Below are positions 24,968 through 34,453 of a stretch of DNA of 64,000 nt, piece by piece. The notes below the pieces were generated by a model that did not search any database, was not told the origin of the DNA, and saw only the letters and a list, made by a program, of their open reading frames with translations. Source of the stretch: an uncultured Alphaproteobacteria bacterium. GTDB taxonomy: Bacteria; Pseudomonadota; Alphaproteobacteria; JALCBB01. Made by a program: the position numbers and the translations under genes. The number at the start of each line of letters is the position of its first letter. The first letter of the stretch is position 1. The stretch lies in contig OY279575.1 of assembly GCA_958267355.1 (NCBI GenBank), forward strand, positions 1,496,295 through 1,560,294. The letters run 5' to 3'.

Positions 24968-25969
24968 ATGGCAATTCTTATAGACAGCACCACGCGGGTT
25001 CTGTGTCAGGGACTGACAGGGGCGCAAGGTACCTTTCACGGTCGTCAAGCCTTGGAGTACAAAACCAAGCTGGTTGCGGGTGTGACTCCGGGTAAGGGGG
25101 GTGGGCGGCATTTGTCCCTGCCGATTTTTGACACGGTTGGCGAAGCCGCCGCCAAAACAGGTGCGACTGCCAGTGTCATCTATGTTCCCCCGCCTTTTGC
25201 CGCCGATGCGATTTTAGAAGCCGCCGCCGCGGACTTGCCCTTGGTGGTCTGCATCACCGAGGGAATTCCTGTTGCCGATATGGTGCGGGTTAAGCGCGCA
25301 CTTTGTGGCTCGGCTACGACTCTGATTGGCCCCAACTGTCCTGGCATCATCACCCCCAATGCCTGCAAGATTGGCATTATGCCTGCCGCCATCCACAAAC
25401 GCGGCACGGTGGGTGTGGTCTCGCGCTCGGGGACTTTAACCTACGAAGGAGTCTGGCAACTGACGCAAGCGGGGTTGGGGCAATCCACCTGTGTCGGGAT
25501 TGGCGGAGATCCGATTCACGGACTGGGGTTTGTCGAGTCGTTGGAGCTGTTTCTTGGCGACAAAGAAACCGAAGCGATTTTGATGATCGGTGAAATTGGC
25601 GGCGATGAAGAAGCCCGTGCGGCGGAGTTTTTGCGCTCGGAAAATCGCGCAGGACGCGGCAAGCCTGTCGCAGGATTTATCGCTGGCGCAACCGCTCCGC
25701 CCGGACGGCGGATGGGACACGCAGGGGCTGTTATTGGTGGGGCGGCAGAAACGGCTGATGCTAAAAAAGCTTTGTTGCGGGGGGCGGGCGTGGTGGTTGC
25801 AGACTCGCCCGCCGATTTGGCGAAAGCGGTGCTTACCGCCCGCACCAAAACCCGTGGCTCGGCAGGTGGCAGGACAAGCGGCAAGGCAAGCAGTAGGACA
25901 AACAGCAGGGCAAGGAGTAGAACAAACAGCAGGGCAAAGAGTAGAACAAGGAGTGCTAGCAAGCGGTAG
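24968..25969 (+). CDS. sucD: Succinyl-CoA ligase alpha subunit with an Arg/Ser-rich tail
   Basis: The alpha subunit binds CoA and carries the phosphohistidine. The conserved [38 protein letters not shown] and the active-site GHAGAVIGG (phosphorylated His) are intact. The normal fold ends near residue 290. The rest (to 333) is an Arg/Ser/Thr/Asn repeat tail encoded by 12-18-bp degenerate units (25849-25966), parallel to the Lys tail of SucC. Confidence 0.95.
   Translation: MAILIDSTTRVLCQGLTGAQGTFHGRQALEYKTKLVAGVTPGKGGGRHLSLPIFDTVGEAAAKTGATASVIYVPPPFAADAILEAAAADLPLVVCITEGIPVADMVRVKRALCGSATTLIGPNCPGIITPNACKIGIMPAAIHKRGTVGVVSRSGTLTYEGVWQLTQAGLGQSTCVGIGGDPIHGLGFVESLELFLGDKETEAILMIGEIGGDEEARAAEFLRSENRAGRGKPVAGFIAGATAPPGRRMGHAGAVIGGAAETADAKKALLRGAGVVVADSPADLAKAVLTARTKTRGSAGGRTSGKASSRTNSRARSRTNSRAKSRTRSASKR
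25849..25966. repeat. Degenerate tandem repeats at the sucD 3' end
   Basis: Repeated AGCAGGGCAAGGAGTAGAAC-like units encode [12 protein letters not shown] peptides forming the basic tail of SucD. The same DNA is open in the frame of sucA, so the frame upstream of sucA is not evidence for a longer SucA. Confidence 0.8.
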
Positions 25970-26015
25970 CCACGGGGCTAAGACAATTGGTCTGCGGGGG
26001 GGGGCAAGCAAAACC

Positions 26016-28937
26016 ATGTCAGGAAACACAGATACAATGGCAAACCAACAAGCAAATTCTGCAAGTCCAGCACGGGGCTTTGAAGGGCGACTGCGCGAAG
26101 TCGCGGCACTCTACACGGATTGGACAATTGAAGAAGAGTCGGTCAGCCAAGAATGGCAAAGACTCTTTGCCGACTTAGATTCTGCCGCTCGGCAATGGCT
26201 GGCTTCGTTTAATCGTCCCTTGACGGCGGAAGAACGCGCCACGGGTGAGTTGGCGCATCCGCCTGCCCGCGAGACCCGCGATGCTTTGCGGGCGGCTCTT
26301 TTGGTACGCAACTATCGGATCCGCGGACATTTCGCCGCCACCCTAGACCCCTTGAAGATTGCAGGAGGGGCTGGCGGAACACCACACCCTGACCTAGACC
26401 CCGAGACCTACGGCTTTGAAGCCCGCGACCACGAGCGACCAATTTTTCTCGGCGGAGTCTTAGGCTTTTCTTGGGGCACCTTGGATGCACTTCTCGCCCG
26501 CCTACAGACTGTCTATTGCGGCTCCTTGGGGGCGGAGTTCATGCACATCCAAGACCCCGTGCAACGCCACTGGTGGTATACCAAGCTGGAACACCGCGAA
26601 AAGTTTATGCCAGATGCGCGCGAGCAAAAAGCTGTCCTAGAAAGTTTGATTCGTGCCGAAGAGTTTGAGCAATTTTTAAACCGCCGTTTTGCCGGCACCA
26701 AACGATTTGGTTTGGATGGAGCCGAAAGTGTTGTTCCTGCCACCGAACAAATTTTGCGCTATGCCGCACGAGCAGGAGTAGAGCAAGCGGTGATTGGTAT
26801 GCCACATCGCGGACGACTCAATGTTTTAGCCCATGTGATGGAAAAACCCTACGTTCAAATCTTTTCAGAATTTTCGGGTGGCCCAGAAGTTTTAGAAGGC
26901 TCGGGCGATGTTAAGTATCATCTAGGCACTTCTACCGATCGCACCTTTGATGGCAAGCGCATACATCTCTCGCTGGCGGCGAATCCCTCGCACCTAGAAG
27001 CGGTTAATCCTGTTGTCTTGGGCAAGGCACGGGCGAAGCAACGGCAATTGAGCGATACAACCCGCACCCGCGTCTTACCCATTCTGTTTCACGGCGATGC
27101 CGCCTTTGCGGGGCAAGGCTTGGTTGCCGAAACTTTAGATTTTTCTGATTTGGCGGGCTATCGGGTCGGCGGAACAATTCATATCATCGTCAATAATCAA
27201 ATTGGCTTTACCACCAATCCTGTCAATTCGCGTTCGGGTCCTTATTGTTCGGATATCGCCAAGGCAACACAATCGCCGATTCTGCATGTCAATGGTGATG
27301 ACCCTGAAGCGGTCTTTGTTGCCGCGCGCTTGGCGTTGGAATATCGCCAACGCTTCCACCGCGATGTGGTCTTGGATATTTTTTGTTATCGCCGTTTTGG
27401 TCATAACGAAATTGACGAGCCATCTTTCACCCAGCCGAAGATGTACGAGACAATTGGCAAGCACCCAAGTGTTACCCATTTGTATGGCGCACAATTAGAA
27501 GAAAACAAGGTGCTGGCTTCAGGGGGCGCAGAAGAAATTCGCACCACCGCTCGGGCGAAGATGGAAGGCGACTTAGACGCGTCTGCCGCTTGGCGTTCCA
27601 ATCGTGCCGATTGGTTGGAAGGGGCTTGGAGTCGCGTCAAGCCCTCGCGGATCTGGGGGGCGCACCGTGGTGATACGGCTGTGCCGTCTGACGAGTTGCA
27701 GCGGATTGGCACAAGTTTGTGTGCGCCGCCAAAAGACTTTGCCATTCATCCGAAGTTGCGGCGGTTTTTGGACGGGCGGCAAACCGCTCTTCGCGAAGGC
27801 GATAAGATTGATTGGGCGTTGGGCGAAGCCTTGGCTTTTGCCACCTTGGTTGCCGAAGGGCATCCCTTGCGGATGAGCGGACAAGACTGCAGACGCGGTA
27901 CCTTTAGCCAGCGGCATATTGTTTTTGTGGATCAGAAAAGCGAAGCCACATGGAATCCCTTGCTGGAAATTGCCCCCGCCCCCGAGCTGGTGGAAATTAT
28001 TGACTCGCCGCTGTCAGAAATGGGCGTTTTGGGCTACGAATACGGCTATTCACTGGCTGACCCCGAAGCCTTAGTTGTTTGGGAAGCCCAGTTCGGCGAT
28101 TTCGCCAATGGCGGGCAGGTGATTTTGGATCAATTTATTTCTTCGTCCGAGAATAAGTGGTTGCGGATGAGCGGCTTGGTTATGCTCTTGCCGCACGGCT
28201 TTGAAGGACAGGGACCCGAGCATTCCAGTGCCCGTCCCGAGCGGTTTTTGCAGCTTTGCGCCGAAGACAATATGCAAATTCTCAACTGTACGACTCCCGC
28301 CAGCTATTTTCATGCCCTGCGCCGCCAGTTGCGGCGGGAGATTCGCAAGCCCTTAGTGATCTTGACGCCGAAATCTTTGTTGCGCGATAAACGTTGTGTT
28401 TCTGCTCTAGATGATTTTGGTCCTGGCAGTTGTTTTCATCGCGTTATCACCGACTCAGTCGCCGAAGGCGAAAACGCCAAGCTCTTAGTCTTTTGTAGTG
28501 GCAAGGTGTTTTATGATTTAACCGCTCGCCTAGAAGACGCACCCGACTCGGTGCGCAAGACCATTGGTATTGTCCGCCTAGAGCAGATCTATCCTTGGCC
28601 GAGCGACACCTTGCAGGATCTTCTTGCCCGCCACAAAGACGCTGAAATCGTCTGGTGCCAAGAAGAGCCACGCAATATGGGCGCGTGGTTTTTGGTCAAT
28701 GAGTTTTTGGAAGAAAACGCCGAGACAGCGGGGGTGAAGAATCCGCGGATTCGCTATGCAGGGCGCAAGGCTTCTGCCAGCGTTGCTACGGGCTTGATGG
28801 ATCGGCACAAGCGCGAGCAGGAAGCCTTAGTCGCCGCCGCTCTGACCCCTGGGCTTGCCCGTCAGGGGCGGATTGGCAAGCGGCGTGCTGAAGACGAGCT
28901 GGAAGCGGCGGCGACAAGCCAAGGGACAGGCGAATAG
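26016..28937 (+). CDS. sucA: 2-oxoglutarate dehydrogenase E1 component
   Basis: SucA is the thiamine-diphosphate decarboxylase of the 2-oxoglutarate dehydrogenase complex. From the ATG at 26016 it has 973 residues; the ATG at 26037 is an alternative. Key motifs are VIGMPHRGRLNVLAHVM, the E1 region GDAAFAGQGLVAETL, NNQIGFTTNP (ThDP/Mg binding), CYRRFGHNEIDEPSFTQP, and the C-terminal LPHGFEGQGPEHSSARPERFLQ. The frame is open upstream across sucD, but the conserved N-terminus starts after 26037. The TAG stop lies within a 14-bp tandem array. Confidence 0.96.
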   Translation: MSGNTDTMANQQANSASPARGFEGRLREVAALYTDWTIEEESVSQEWQRLFADLDSAARQWLASFNRPLTAEERATGELAHPPARETRDALRAALLVRNYRIRGHFAATLDPLKIAGGAGGTPHPDLDPETYGFEARDHERPIFLGGVLGFSWGTLDALLARLQTVYCGSLGAEFMHIQDPVQRHWWYTKLEHREKFMPDAREQKAVLESLIRAEEFEQFLNRRFAGTKRFGLDGAESVVPATEQILRYAARAGVEQAVIGMPHRGRLNVLAHVMEKPYVQIFSEFSGGPEVLEGSGDVKYHLGTSTDRTFDGKRIHLSLAANPSHLEAVNPVVLGKARAKQRQLSDTTRTRVLPILFHGDAAFAGQGLVAETLDFSDLAGYRVGGTIHIIVNNQIGFTTNPVNSRSGPYCSDIAKATQSPILHVNGDDPEAVFVAARLALEYRQRFHRDVVLDIFCYRRFGHNEIDEPSFTQPKMYETIGKHPSVTHLYGAQLEENKVLASGGAEEIRTTARAKMEGDLDASAAWRSNRADWLEGAWSRVKPSRIWGAHRGDTAVPSDELQRIGTSLCAPPKDFAIHPKLRRFLDGRQTALREGDKIDWALGEALAFATLVAEGHPLRMSGQDCRRGTFSQRHIVFVDQKSEATWNPLLEIAPAPELVEIIDSPLSEMGVLGYEYGYSLADPEALVVWEAQFGDFANGGQVILDQFISSSENKWLRMSGLVMLLPHGFEGQGPEHSSARPERFLQLCAEDNMQILNCTTPASYFHALRRQLRREIRKPLVILTPKSLLRDKRCVSALDDFGPGSCFHRVITDSVAEGENAKLLVFCSGKVFYDLTARLEDAPDSVRKTIGIVRLEQIYPWPSDTLQDLLARHKDAEIVWCQEEPRNMGAWFLVNEFLEENAETAGVKNPRIRYAGRKASASVATGLMDRHKREQEALVAAALTPGLARQGRIGKRRAEDELEAAATSQGTGE

Positions 28938-28965
28938 GAACAGACGAATAGGAACAGACGAATAG
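28924..28965. repeat. 14-bp tandem array straddling the sucA stop
   Basis: Three units of GAACAGACGAATAG or close variants. The first contains the sucA TAG stop (28935-28937). Confidence 0.85.
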
Positions 28966-29026
28966 AGCGAGAGCGAAGAGAACACAGAGAACACACAGAG
29001 TAGAAAGCAAGGATGGGAAGCAAGAT

Positions 29027-30685
29027 ATGTCGGATACGACAGAAGTAGTCATTCCGCCGTTGGGCGAGTCGGTGACGGAGGGGACAATTGCCACTTGGCA
29101 CAAGCAGGTGGGCGAGTCCGTGGGCCGTGATGAAGCGATTGTTGAGATTGAGACCGACAAGGCGAGCGTGGAGATTGTTGCAGGTGCTGATGGAGTCCTT
29201 GCCGAGGTCTTGTTTGGCGAGGGAGACGATGTGGCTCCTGGTACGGTGATTGCCCGTGTGGCGGCGGGGGCGGGTGCGGCGACTGCAGAAGCGAAGGCTA
29301 CGCTACCTGTGGTTGAATCGGAAAAAACACCCCAAGCCGCGCCCACACAAGAGACCAAGCCTGAAGTAGAACCCGAAACCAAGTCTGAGGCGAAACCCGA
29401 AACCAAACCCGAAGCGAAATCTGAGACGAAGCCTGAGGTAAAGCCCGAAGCAAAGCCCGCGCCCCCGCCTGTGGCACAGCCTGCGCCTGCACCCAAACCA
29501 CAGCCAGCGGCACAAGCTGTTTCTGCGCCTGCTTCTGTGGGAGATTTAGCCGCCAAGACAAACCTAGACCCCGCACAGATCACCCGTGATGCCACCAGCG
29601 GCAGAGTTGGGGTGGAGGACTTAACCACGTTCCTGCATCGTCATTCTGCTGCCCTCGCCGAAACCCCTGTGGCGGACAAGCCTGTCCCTGTGGCGGATGC
29701 ACCTGCACCTGCTCCCACCCCTACCCCTACCCCTAGTTCTACTCCCGCTCCTACCCCTGCTCCTGCTGTTGCGGCGGCAAAAAATTCTGCTGACAAGTTG
29801 AGTCCTGCGGTGGAGCGTCTGGTGGCGGAAAACAATTTAGATTTGGCGGCGTTGCAGAACGCGGGGACGGGCCCTGACGGCAGACTTCTCAAGGGAGATC
29901 TTTTGGCTTTGCTGGCACGCGGTGTGGCTCCGCAGGGTGCGGTTGCGCAGGGGGTGGTGGAGTTTGTTGCCAAGCGTGAAAAGATGTCGCGGATGCGCCG
30001 CACCATTGCCCGTCGTCTCAAGGAAGCCCAGAACACGGCGGCACTTCTTACGACGTACAACGAAGTGGATTTGGGGCAGGTGAGTCGCTTGCGTGCCAAC
30101 TACAAAGACGCGATTCAGGAGCGGTTTGGTGTGCGTTTGGGTTTTATGGGTTTTTTCTTGAAGGCGACGGCTTTGGCTTTGGCGGAACAGCCGACGGTGG
30201 GGGCGCAGATTGTCGGGGAAGAAATTGTTTATCCTGATGGGGCGCATATTGCGGTGGCGGCGGCGACGCCGAAGGGTTTGGTGACTCCTGTTTTGCGTTC
30301 GGTGGAGACGAGGAGCCTGTTGGAAGCCGAGTCGGCTTTGGCGGCTCTTGCCGAGCGGGCGCGGGCAGGCGATTTGGGCGAAGACGATTTGGCGGGGGGA
30401 AGTTTTACGATTTCTAACGGCGGAGTGTTTGGTTCGCTTCTGTCGTCGCCGATTGTCAATCCGCCGCAATCGGCGATTTTGGGCTTGCATGCGATTCAGG
30501 ATCGTCCTGTGGCACGGGGTGGCAAGGTGGTGATCTGTCCGATGATGTATTTGGCTTTGTCGTATGACCATCGTTTGATTGACGGACGCGAAGCCGTGAC
30601 TTTCTTGGTGCGAATTCGCGATCTGTTGCAGGAGCCTGAAGCTTTGTTGTTGGGCTTGGCTCCGCCGTCTGGCGATGGCGGGTAA
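29027..30685 (+). CDS. sucB: Dihydrolipoyllysine succinyltransferase (E2 of 2-oxoglutarate dehydrogenase)
   Basis: SucB has 552 residues, long for the family (about 400-430). An N-terminal lipoyl domain has [10 protein letters not shown], with the lipoylated Lys in DKAS. A long Glu/Lys/Pro/Ala linker follows (about 100-165, KPE repeats). Then come two peripheral-subunit-binding-like segments: [20 protein letters not shown] (about 171-205) and the canonical [20 protein letters not shown] (about 262-300). The catalytic domain has [13 protein letters not shown] (His/Asp active site). No lpd gene follows; repeat cluster C lies downstream. Confidence 0.95.
   Translation: MSDTTEVVIPPLGESVTEGTIATWHKQVGESVGRDEAIVEIETDKASVEIVAGADGVLAEVLFGEGDDVAPGTVIARVAAGAGAATAEAKATLPVVESEKTPQAAPTQETKPEVEPETKSEAKPETKPEAKSETKPEVKPEAKPAPPPVAQPAPAPKPQPAAQAVSAPASVGDLAAKTNLDPAQITRDATSGRVGVEDLTTFLHRHSAALAETPVADKPVPVADAPAPAPTPTPTPSSTPAPTPAPAVAAAKNSADKLSPAVERLVAENNLDLAALQNAGTGPDGRLLKGDLLALLARGVAPQGAVAQGVVEFVAKREKMSRMRRTIARRLKEAQNTAALLTTYNEVDLGQVSRLRANYKDAIQERFGVRLGFMGFFLKATALALAEQPTVGAQIVGEEIVYPDGAHIAVAAATPKGLVTPVLRSVETRSLLEAESALAALAERARAGDLGEDDLAGGSFTISNGGVFGSLLSSPIVNPPQSAILGLHAIQDRPVARGGKVVICPMMYLALSYDHRLIDGREAVTFLVRIRDLLQEPEALLLGLAPPSGDGG
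29347..29460. repeat. KPE-type codon repeats in the sucB linker
   Basis: Degenerate 12-bp units (AAACCCGAAGCG-like) encode Lys-Pro-Glu-Ala/Val/Thr repeats between the lipoyl and subunit-binding regions. Confidence 0.75.
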
Positions 30686-30721
30686 GCCTTGCTGGATGTT
30701 TCACCGCCGCGCCAGCAAAAA

Positions 30722-30874
30722 CAATTAGCCTGTGCCTAAAACTATGAAACTTGTGAGCGGATTGGCAAATGCGCCACTAGAAACAATTAGCCTGTGCCTA
30801 AAACTATGAAGCCCAACAGTAGAGTAGATAATTAACGCTTGGCATTGACGCTGCCCCGCAAGGGGCGGGAGTGC
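30722..30874 (+). repeat. Dispersed structured repeat, cluster C (two units)
   Basis: Two AT-rich modules (ACAATTAGCCTGTGCCTAAA then ACTATGAA, cores at about 30737 and 30798) precede one hairpin GCCCC-GCAA-GGGGC (30853-30866). The second unit overlaps the 3' end of the minus-strand lipoprotein gene and encodes its last residues and stop. Confidence 0.88.
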
Positions 30875-32151
30875 CAATCCGATTCAAAAAAAGAGCGGAA
30901 GGGGTCAAGGGAGAAATCTTGTCCTTGCCAGCCCGCTTGCAGAGTTTGCGGAACCGTTTCCTGCCAGCCATACAAGCCCGGACGCCAATAGGAAATCAGC
31001 ATTGAGGTCAAGGGTGCCTTGAAGGCGGCAAGGGTGTTGTAGTCCGCTCCAGGCGGGCCTGAGCGTCCAGGGAGAAGCCGCTTGGCACCCAGCCTGCCAC
31101 GGAAGGTATAGAAGGCGTCAGCGGGGGCGAGGGCTATCAGCGGCGGGTCTAGGCGGCGTGAGGGAGCGGTATGATCCCAGCCTGTCATGCTCCAAGTGGG
31201 GCGGTCGCCGCCGCCGATGAACCACGCCACCACTTTTTCGCTCAAGAACGACGCGGCAGGATGACGCTGTGGCTCGTTGCCTATGTGCGGATAGGCCTCG
31301 TTAGAACGCAGAGCAATATCTACTTCTAGGCGGCCTGACGCAGGCCAGGCTAGGTAGCCATCGTCGGCTGTGCCTTTGGCTCCGCCGAGTCGCCAAGTGC
31401 GGGTGTAGTTGTGGTGCTGAAACTCTACGGCGAGAGGGATGGTTTCGCCGCGTTCTAGGGCTTCTTCGTCTAGGGCAAGAGTGACATTGATATAGTGGTC
31501 AAGCTGGTGCCAATCGTTGGCGTCCGCGAAGGTGCGGGCAGACCATTCCTGCCACCAAGAAAGCCCTGCCAGCAAACCCGAGCGGGCAAAGACCAAAGTA
31601 TAGGTAAGAAATACAAACCGCCGCTCGGTGCCGAATAAGACTCCTGAGTCGCGGCGGACACGACCATAGACCGCAGGCTCGCTCGGCGCAGTGCTTCTTT
31701 CAGGACGATGCAAAAACAAAACCTGCGGGTCGCGAGCGTGAAGATTGAGCAGTTCAGGCGAAGGATTTTCGGCGATGACTTTGCCGTCGCCATCAAAAAA
31801 TGTGCCGTGGGCGATGTAGTCTTCGTAAAAGCGTATCGGCAAGTCGGATTCTTCGCCGAGCCAATAGATGGGGCGGTGCCGCTCCAACAAAGCCAAATCA
31901 GAGCCGCTGGGCGGAGTCGTCGCAGGCGGGTGGGTGCGATACCAATCTTCGTACTGCAAACGAAAACGCGAGACTCCTTCAGAGCCACTGCAAGCCACCA
32001 GACTCAAAACCAACCAAGCCCCCAAACCATGCGCCACCAAAGCCGTCAATAAAGCCGAACCCCGCACCTTGCGGGCACCTTGCGGTGCGGCACCTTGCGG
32101 TGCGGCATCTGTGCCAAGTCTTTGTTCTTGTAATTTGCTGTAAGGCTTCAT
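30832..32151 (-). CDS. Putative lipoprotein of unknown function, both ends inside repeats
   Basis: The open frame is 439 codons. A lipoprotein signal peptide ends LVLSLVAC-SGSEG (lipobox Cys at about 53). The mature part is rich in Trp, Tyr and His: HRPIYWLGEESDLPIRFYEDY, DANDWHQLDHYINVTLALDEEA, EFQHHNYTRTWRL. No catalytic family was recognised. The ATG at 32151 is the conserved ATG of a dispersed repeat, and the first 28 residues are repeat-encoded. A GTG at 32067 would start just before a perfect signal peptide and may be the true start. The C-terminal RPLRGSVNAKR and the TAA stop come from repeat cluster C. Confidence 0.72.
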   Translation of the reverse strand: MKPYSKLQEQRLGTDAAPQGAAPQGARKVRGSALLTALVAHGLGAWLVLSLVACSGSEGVSRFRLQYEDWYRTHPPATTPPSGSDLALLERHRPIYWLGEESDLPIRFYEDYIAHGTFFDGDGKVIAENPSPELLNLHARDPQVLFLHRPERSTAPSEPAVYGRVRRDSGVLFGTERRFVFLTYTLVFARSGLLAGLSWWQEWSARTFADANDWHQLDHYINVTLALDEEALERGETIPLAVEFQHHNYTRTWRLGGAKGTADDGYLAWPASGRLEVDIALRSNEAYPHIGNEPQRHPAASFLSEKVVAWFIGGGDRPTWSMTGWDHTAPSRRLDPPLIALAPADAFYTFRGRLGAKRLLPGRSGPPGADYNTLAAFKAPLTSMLISYWRPGLYGWQETVPQTLQAGWQGQDFSLDPFRSFFESDWHSRPLRGSVNAKR

Positions 32152-32670
32152 AGTTTTGGTGGCAGGTTAATTGTGTCTAATGGCGCAGTTGCCAATCCGC
32201 TCACGGGCACCTTGCGGTGCGGCATCTGTGCCGAGCCGTTGCTCTTGTAATCTGCTGTAAGGCTTCATAGTTTTGGTGGCAGGTTAATTGTGTCTAATGG
32301 CGCAGTTGCCAATCCGCTCACGGGCACCTTGCGGTGCGGCACCTTGCGGTGCGGCATCTGTGCCGAGCCGTTGCTCTTTTAATCTGCTGTTGGGCTTCAT
32401 AGTTTTAGCCATAGGTTAATTGTGTCTAACGCACCTTGCAGACACCTTGCGGGGTGGCATTCATGCCAAGCCTTTGTTCTTGTAATCTGCTGTTGGGCTT
32501 CATAGTTTTAGCCATAGGTTAATTGTGTCTAATGGCGCATTTACTAATCTGTCCACGGGCTTCATAATTTTAGGCACAGGCTAATTGTGTCTGCTGGCGG
32601 GCTTCATAGTTTTAGTCGTAGGTTAATGGTGTCTAGCGGCGCATTTGCCAATCCGCTGTCCAGACCCGCA
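32060..32670 (-). repeat. Dispersed structured repeat, cluster D (tandem array of six units)
   Basis: Six units run on the minus strand, with ATGAAGCC cores at 32151, 32268, 32400, 32503, 32565 and 32607 (spacings 117, 132, 103, 62 and 42). The full units carry one or two GCACC-GCAA-GGTGC hairpins. Three free units encode near-identical micro-ORFs: 33 codons (32268-32167), 38 codons (32400-32284) and 25 codons (32503-32426), all starting MKP[YN]SRL[QK]EQRLG. No Shine-Dalgarno precedes them. Confidence 0.9.
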
Positions 32671-32686
32671 CAGGCGACTTGAAAGA

Positions 32687-34420
32687 CTATTTGCCAATGC
32701 AGAATTGCGAGAACAGAAAGTCTAACACCGATTCCGTACCTGCTCCACCAAGAAGCAGGGCAAAGGCATCGCTGGCGTGGCGCAAGTTTTCGGCGATCAG
32801 CTCGTCGGCTTCTTCGTCCGCCGCCCGCTGAAGTGCCCGCACCCCCTGCTGAAGAGCCGAAATCTGCCGCCACTGCGTCAGGGTCGGAGCGAATTGTGTG
32901 GCTGGTGCGGCTGGTGTCTCTGTCGGCTGGGTGAGATATTCCTGCACTTCTTCAAGCCCCGCACCTGTTTTTGCCGAAACCAGAAAACTTGCCCACGGAG
33001 TAGCTACCCGAAACGCCGAAGTAAATGCCGCTTTAAGCTGGGCGTGGATTTCTGTTGCGTCTTGCGGCAGTAAGTCGGACTTATTAAACAGCACCAGCAA
33101 ACGCGCAGACTCTAGATCTGAGCCATCGTCTGGCGGGTTGCTTAAAATGTTTATTAAATCTTGCGGCGCAGAAAGCTTGTGATTCAAAATTTCTTTGCCA
33201 TCCAGAACCCACAACAATACGCCGCCCATCGCGTTTGTTTGTTTAATCGCTTCTAAGGCGCGTTGAACGCCTTCGCTTTCCGCCGCACTGGTCGCACCCC
33301 GCAAGCCCGCTGTGTCGGTCAAGGAAAATTGCTTGCCCCCGCGGAGCAAAGGGGCTTCCAAAGTATCGCGAGTCGTACCCGCTTCTGCCGTGACAATTGC
33401 CCGCCCCGTACCTAGCAAGGCATTAAACAACGAAGACTTTCCCGCATTGGGCGCACCAAAAAACACCACCCGCGTGGCGGCAGCTTTGCGAAGTTCGGCT
33501 TGACTGCGTAGCACAAGGTCTTGGCACGCTTCTAGCACAGACAAAATCTTTTTCTGTTCTTGTACCTTCGTTGTTTGAGTCGCTTCCTGCTCTCCTGCAT
33601 CTGCAGAATTTTGTACAGTGTTTTGTTCAGAGTGTTGTACAGAATGTTTTTGTCCCACCACACCATATTCGTCTTCGCCGAATTCTAGCCGCGCTTCCAC
33701 CTGCCCCCGCAGAGCAAAAACTTCTTTCTGTAAATCTCGGCACAAGGCTGACAACGCACCCGAAACCCCCGCCACCGCCTGTCGTCTTTGGTCTTCACTC
33801 TCCGCCGCCAAGAGTGCCGCCAAGCCCTCTAGGGCGAGAAGGTCTTGCTTGCCATGCACCAAAGCCCGCCACGAAAACTCTCCGCGCAGGGCAGGACGCA
33901 AACCCTCGCACCTGCCAAGAGCGGCAAGAACAGCGGCAATCGTTTGCTGGGCTCCGTGCAGGTGGAGTTCAACTGTCGCCTCACCGCTGGGTGCCTGATG
34001 CGGCAAAAACCGCAAGACCAAAGCCTCGTCTAGCAAACCCCCCGCCGCGTCATAGAGACGGCGCAGACAAGCTTGCCGTGCCACAGGCAAGGGTCTAGCG
34101 GGGCATAGGGCTTCTAGGGCGGCTTCGGCGTTTGTCCCTGAGATACGGACAACGGCAATTGCTGACCCGCTTTCTGCCGTGCCATTTGCCCCGCCACTGG
34201 CAAGGGCAAAGATCGTGTCTTGGAGGCGACTATAGGCTTCTAGCCGCTCCGCCACCCGCTTCGTTTCTGTGCCCCTGGTTTGCCCCGTGGCTTCGTTTGT
34301 CCCTGCGCCTGTGGATTTCCCCAGGGCTTGCCCAATTGCCGCACCAGTGGCTTTGTCAGGGGCTTCAGGAGCGATTCCATCGCCAGGGGCGGGGCGGGGT
34401 GCTGTCGTTATGCCTGTCAT
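32687..34420 (-). CDS. mnmE: tRNA modification GTPase MnmE (TrmE)
   Basis: MnmE works with MnmG to modify U34 of certain tRNAs (cmnm5U). The N-terminal folate-binding domain starts at LQDTIFALASGG. The GTPase domain has G1 GAPNAGKSSLF, G2/G3 TTRDTLEAP and DTAGLR, and G4 NKSD. The C-terminal FCIGK holds the conserved Cys. The first 60 or so residues (Gly/Thr/Ala-rich) are not part of the usual protein; a GTG at 34255 would remove most of them. A Gln/Ser/Glu insert (about 255-285) lies before the G domain. It is downstream of yggS and the T3SS genes sctV-sctC on the same strand. Confidence 0.94.
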   Translation of the reverse strand: MTGITTAPRPAPGDGIAPEAPDKATGAAIGQALGKSTGAGTNEATGQTRGTETKRVAERLEAYSRLQDTIFALASGGANGTAESGSAIAVVRISGTNAEAALEALCPARPLPVARQACLRRLYDAAGGLLDEALVLRFLPHQAPSGEATVELHLHGAQQTIAAVLAALGRCEGLRPALRGEFSWRALVHGKQDLLALEGLAALLAAESEDQRRQAVAGVSGALSALCRDLQKEVFALRGQVEARLEFGEDEYGVVGQKHSVQHSEQNTVQNSADAGEQEATQTTKVQEQKKILSVLEACQDLVLRSQAELRKAAATRVVFFGAPNAGKSSLFNALLGTGRAIVTAEAGTTRDTLEAPLLRGGKQFSLTDTAGLRGATSAAESEGVQRALEAIKQTNAMGGVLLWVLDGKEILNHKLSAPQDLINILSNPPDDGSDLESARLLVLFNKSDLLPQDATEIHAQLKAAFTSAFRVATPWASFLVSAKTGAGLEEVQEYLTQPTETPAAPATQFAPTLTQWRQISALQQGVRALQRAADEEADELIAENLRHASDAFALLLGGAGTESVLDFLFSQFCIGK

Positions 34421-34453
34421 CAAGAATCGTGCCCTGTGCCAAGTTGCCGCCTG

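Noticed and set aside
25590..26015. N-terminal extension of SucA
   Set aside because: The open frame lies within sucD and its repeat tail. The conserved SucA N-terminus begins after the ATG at 26016.
32060..32670. CRISPR array
   Set aside because: The units are 42-132 bp with related sequence throughout, without constant short repeats separated by unique spacers, and no cas genes are nearby.
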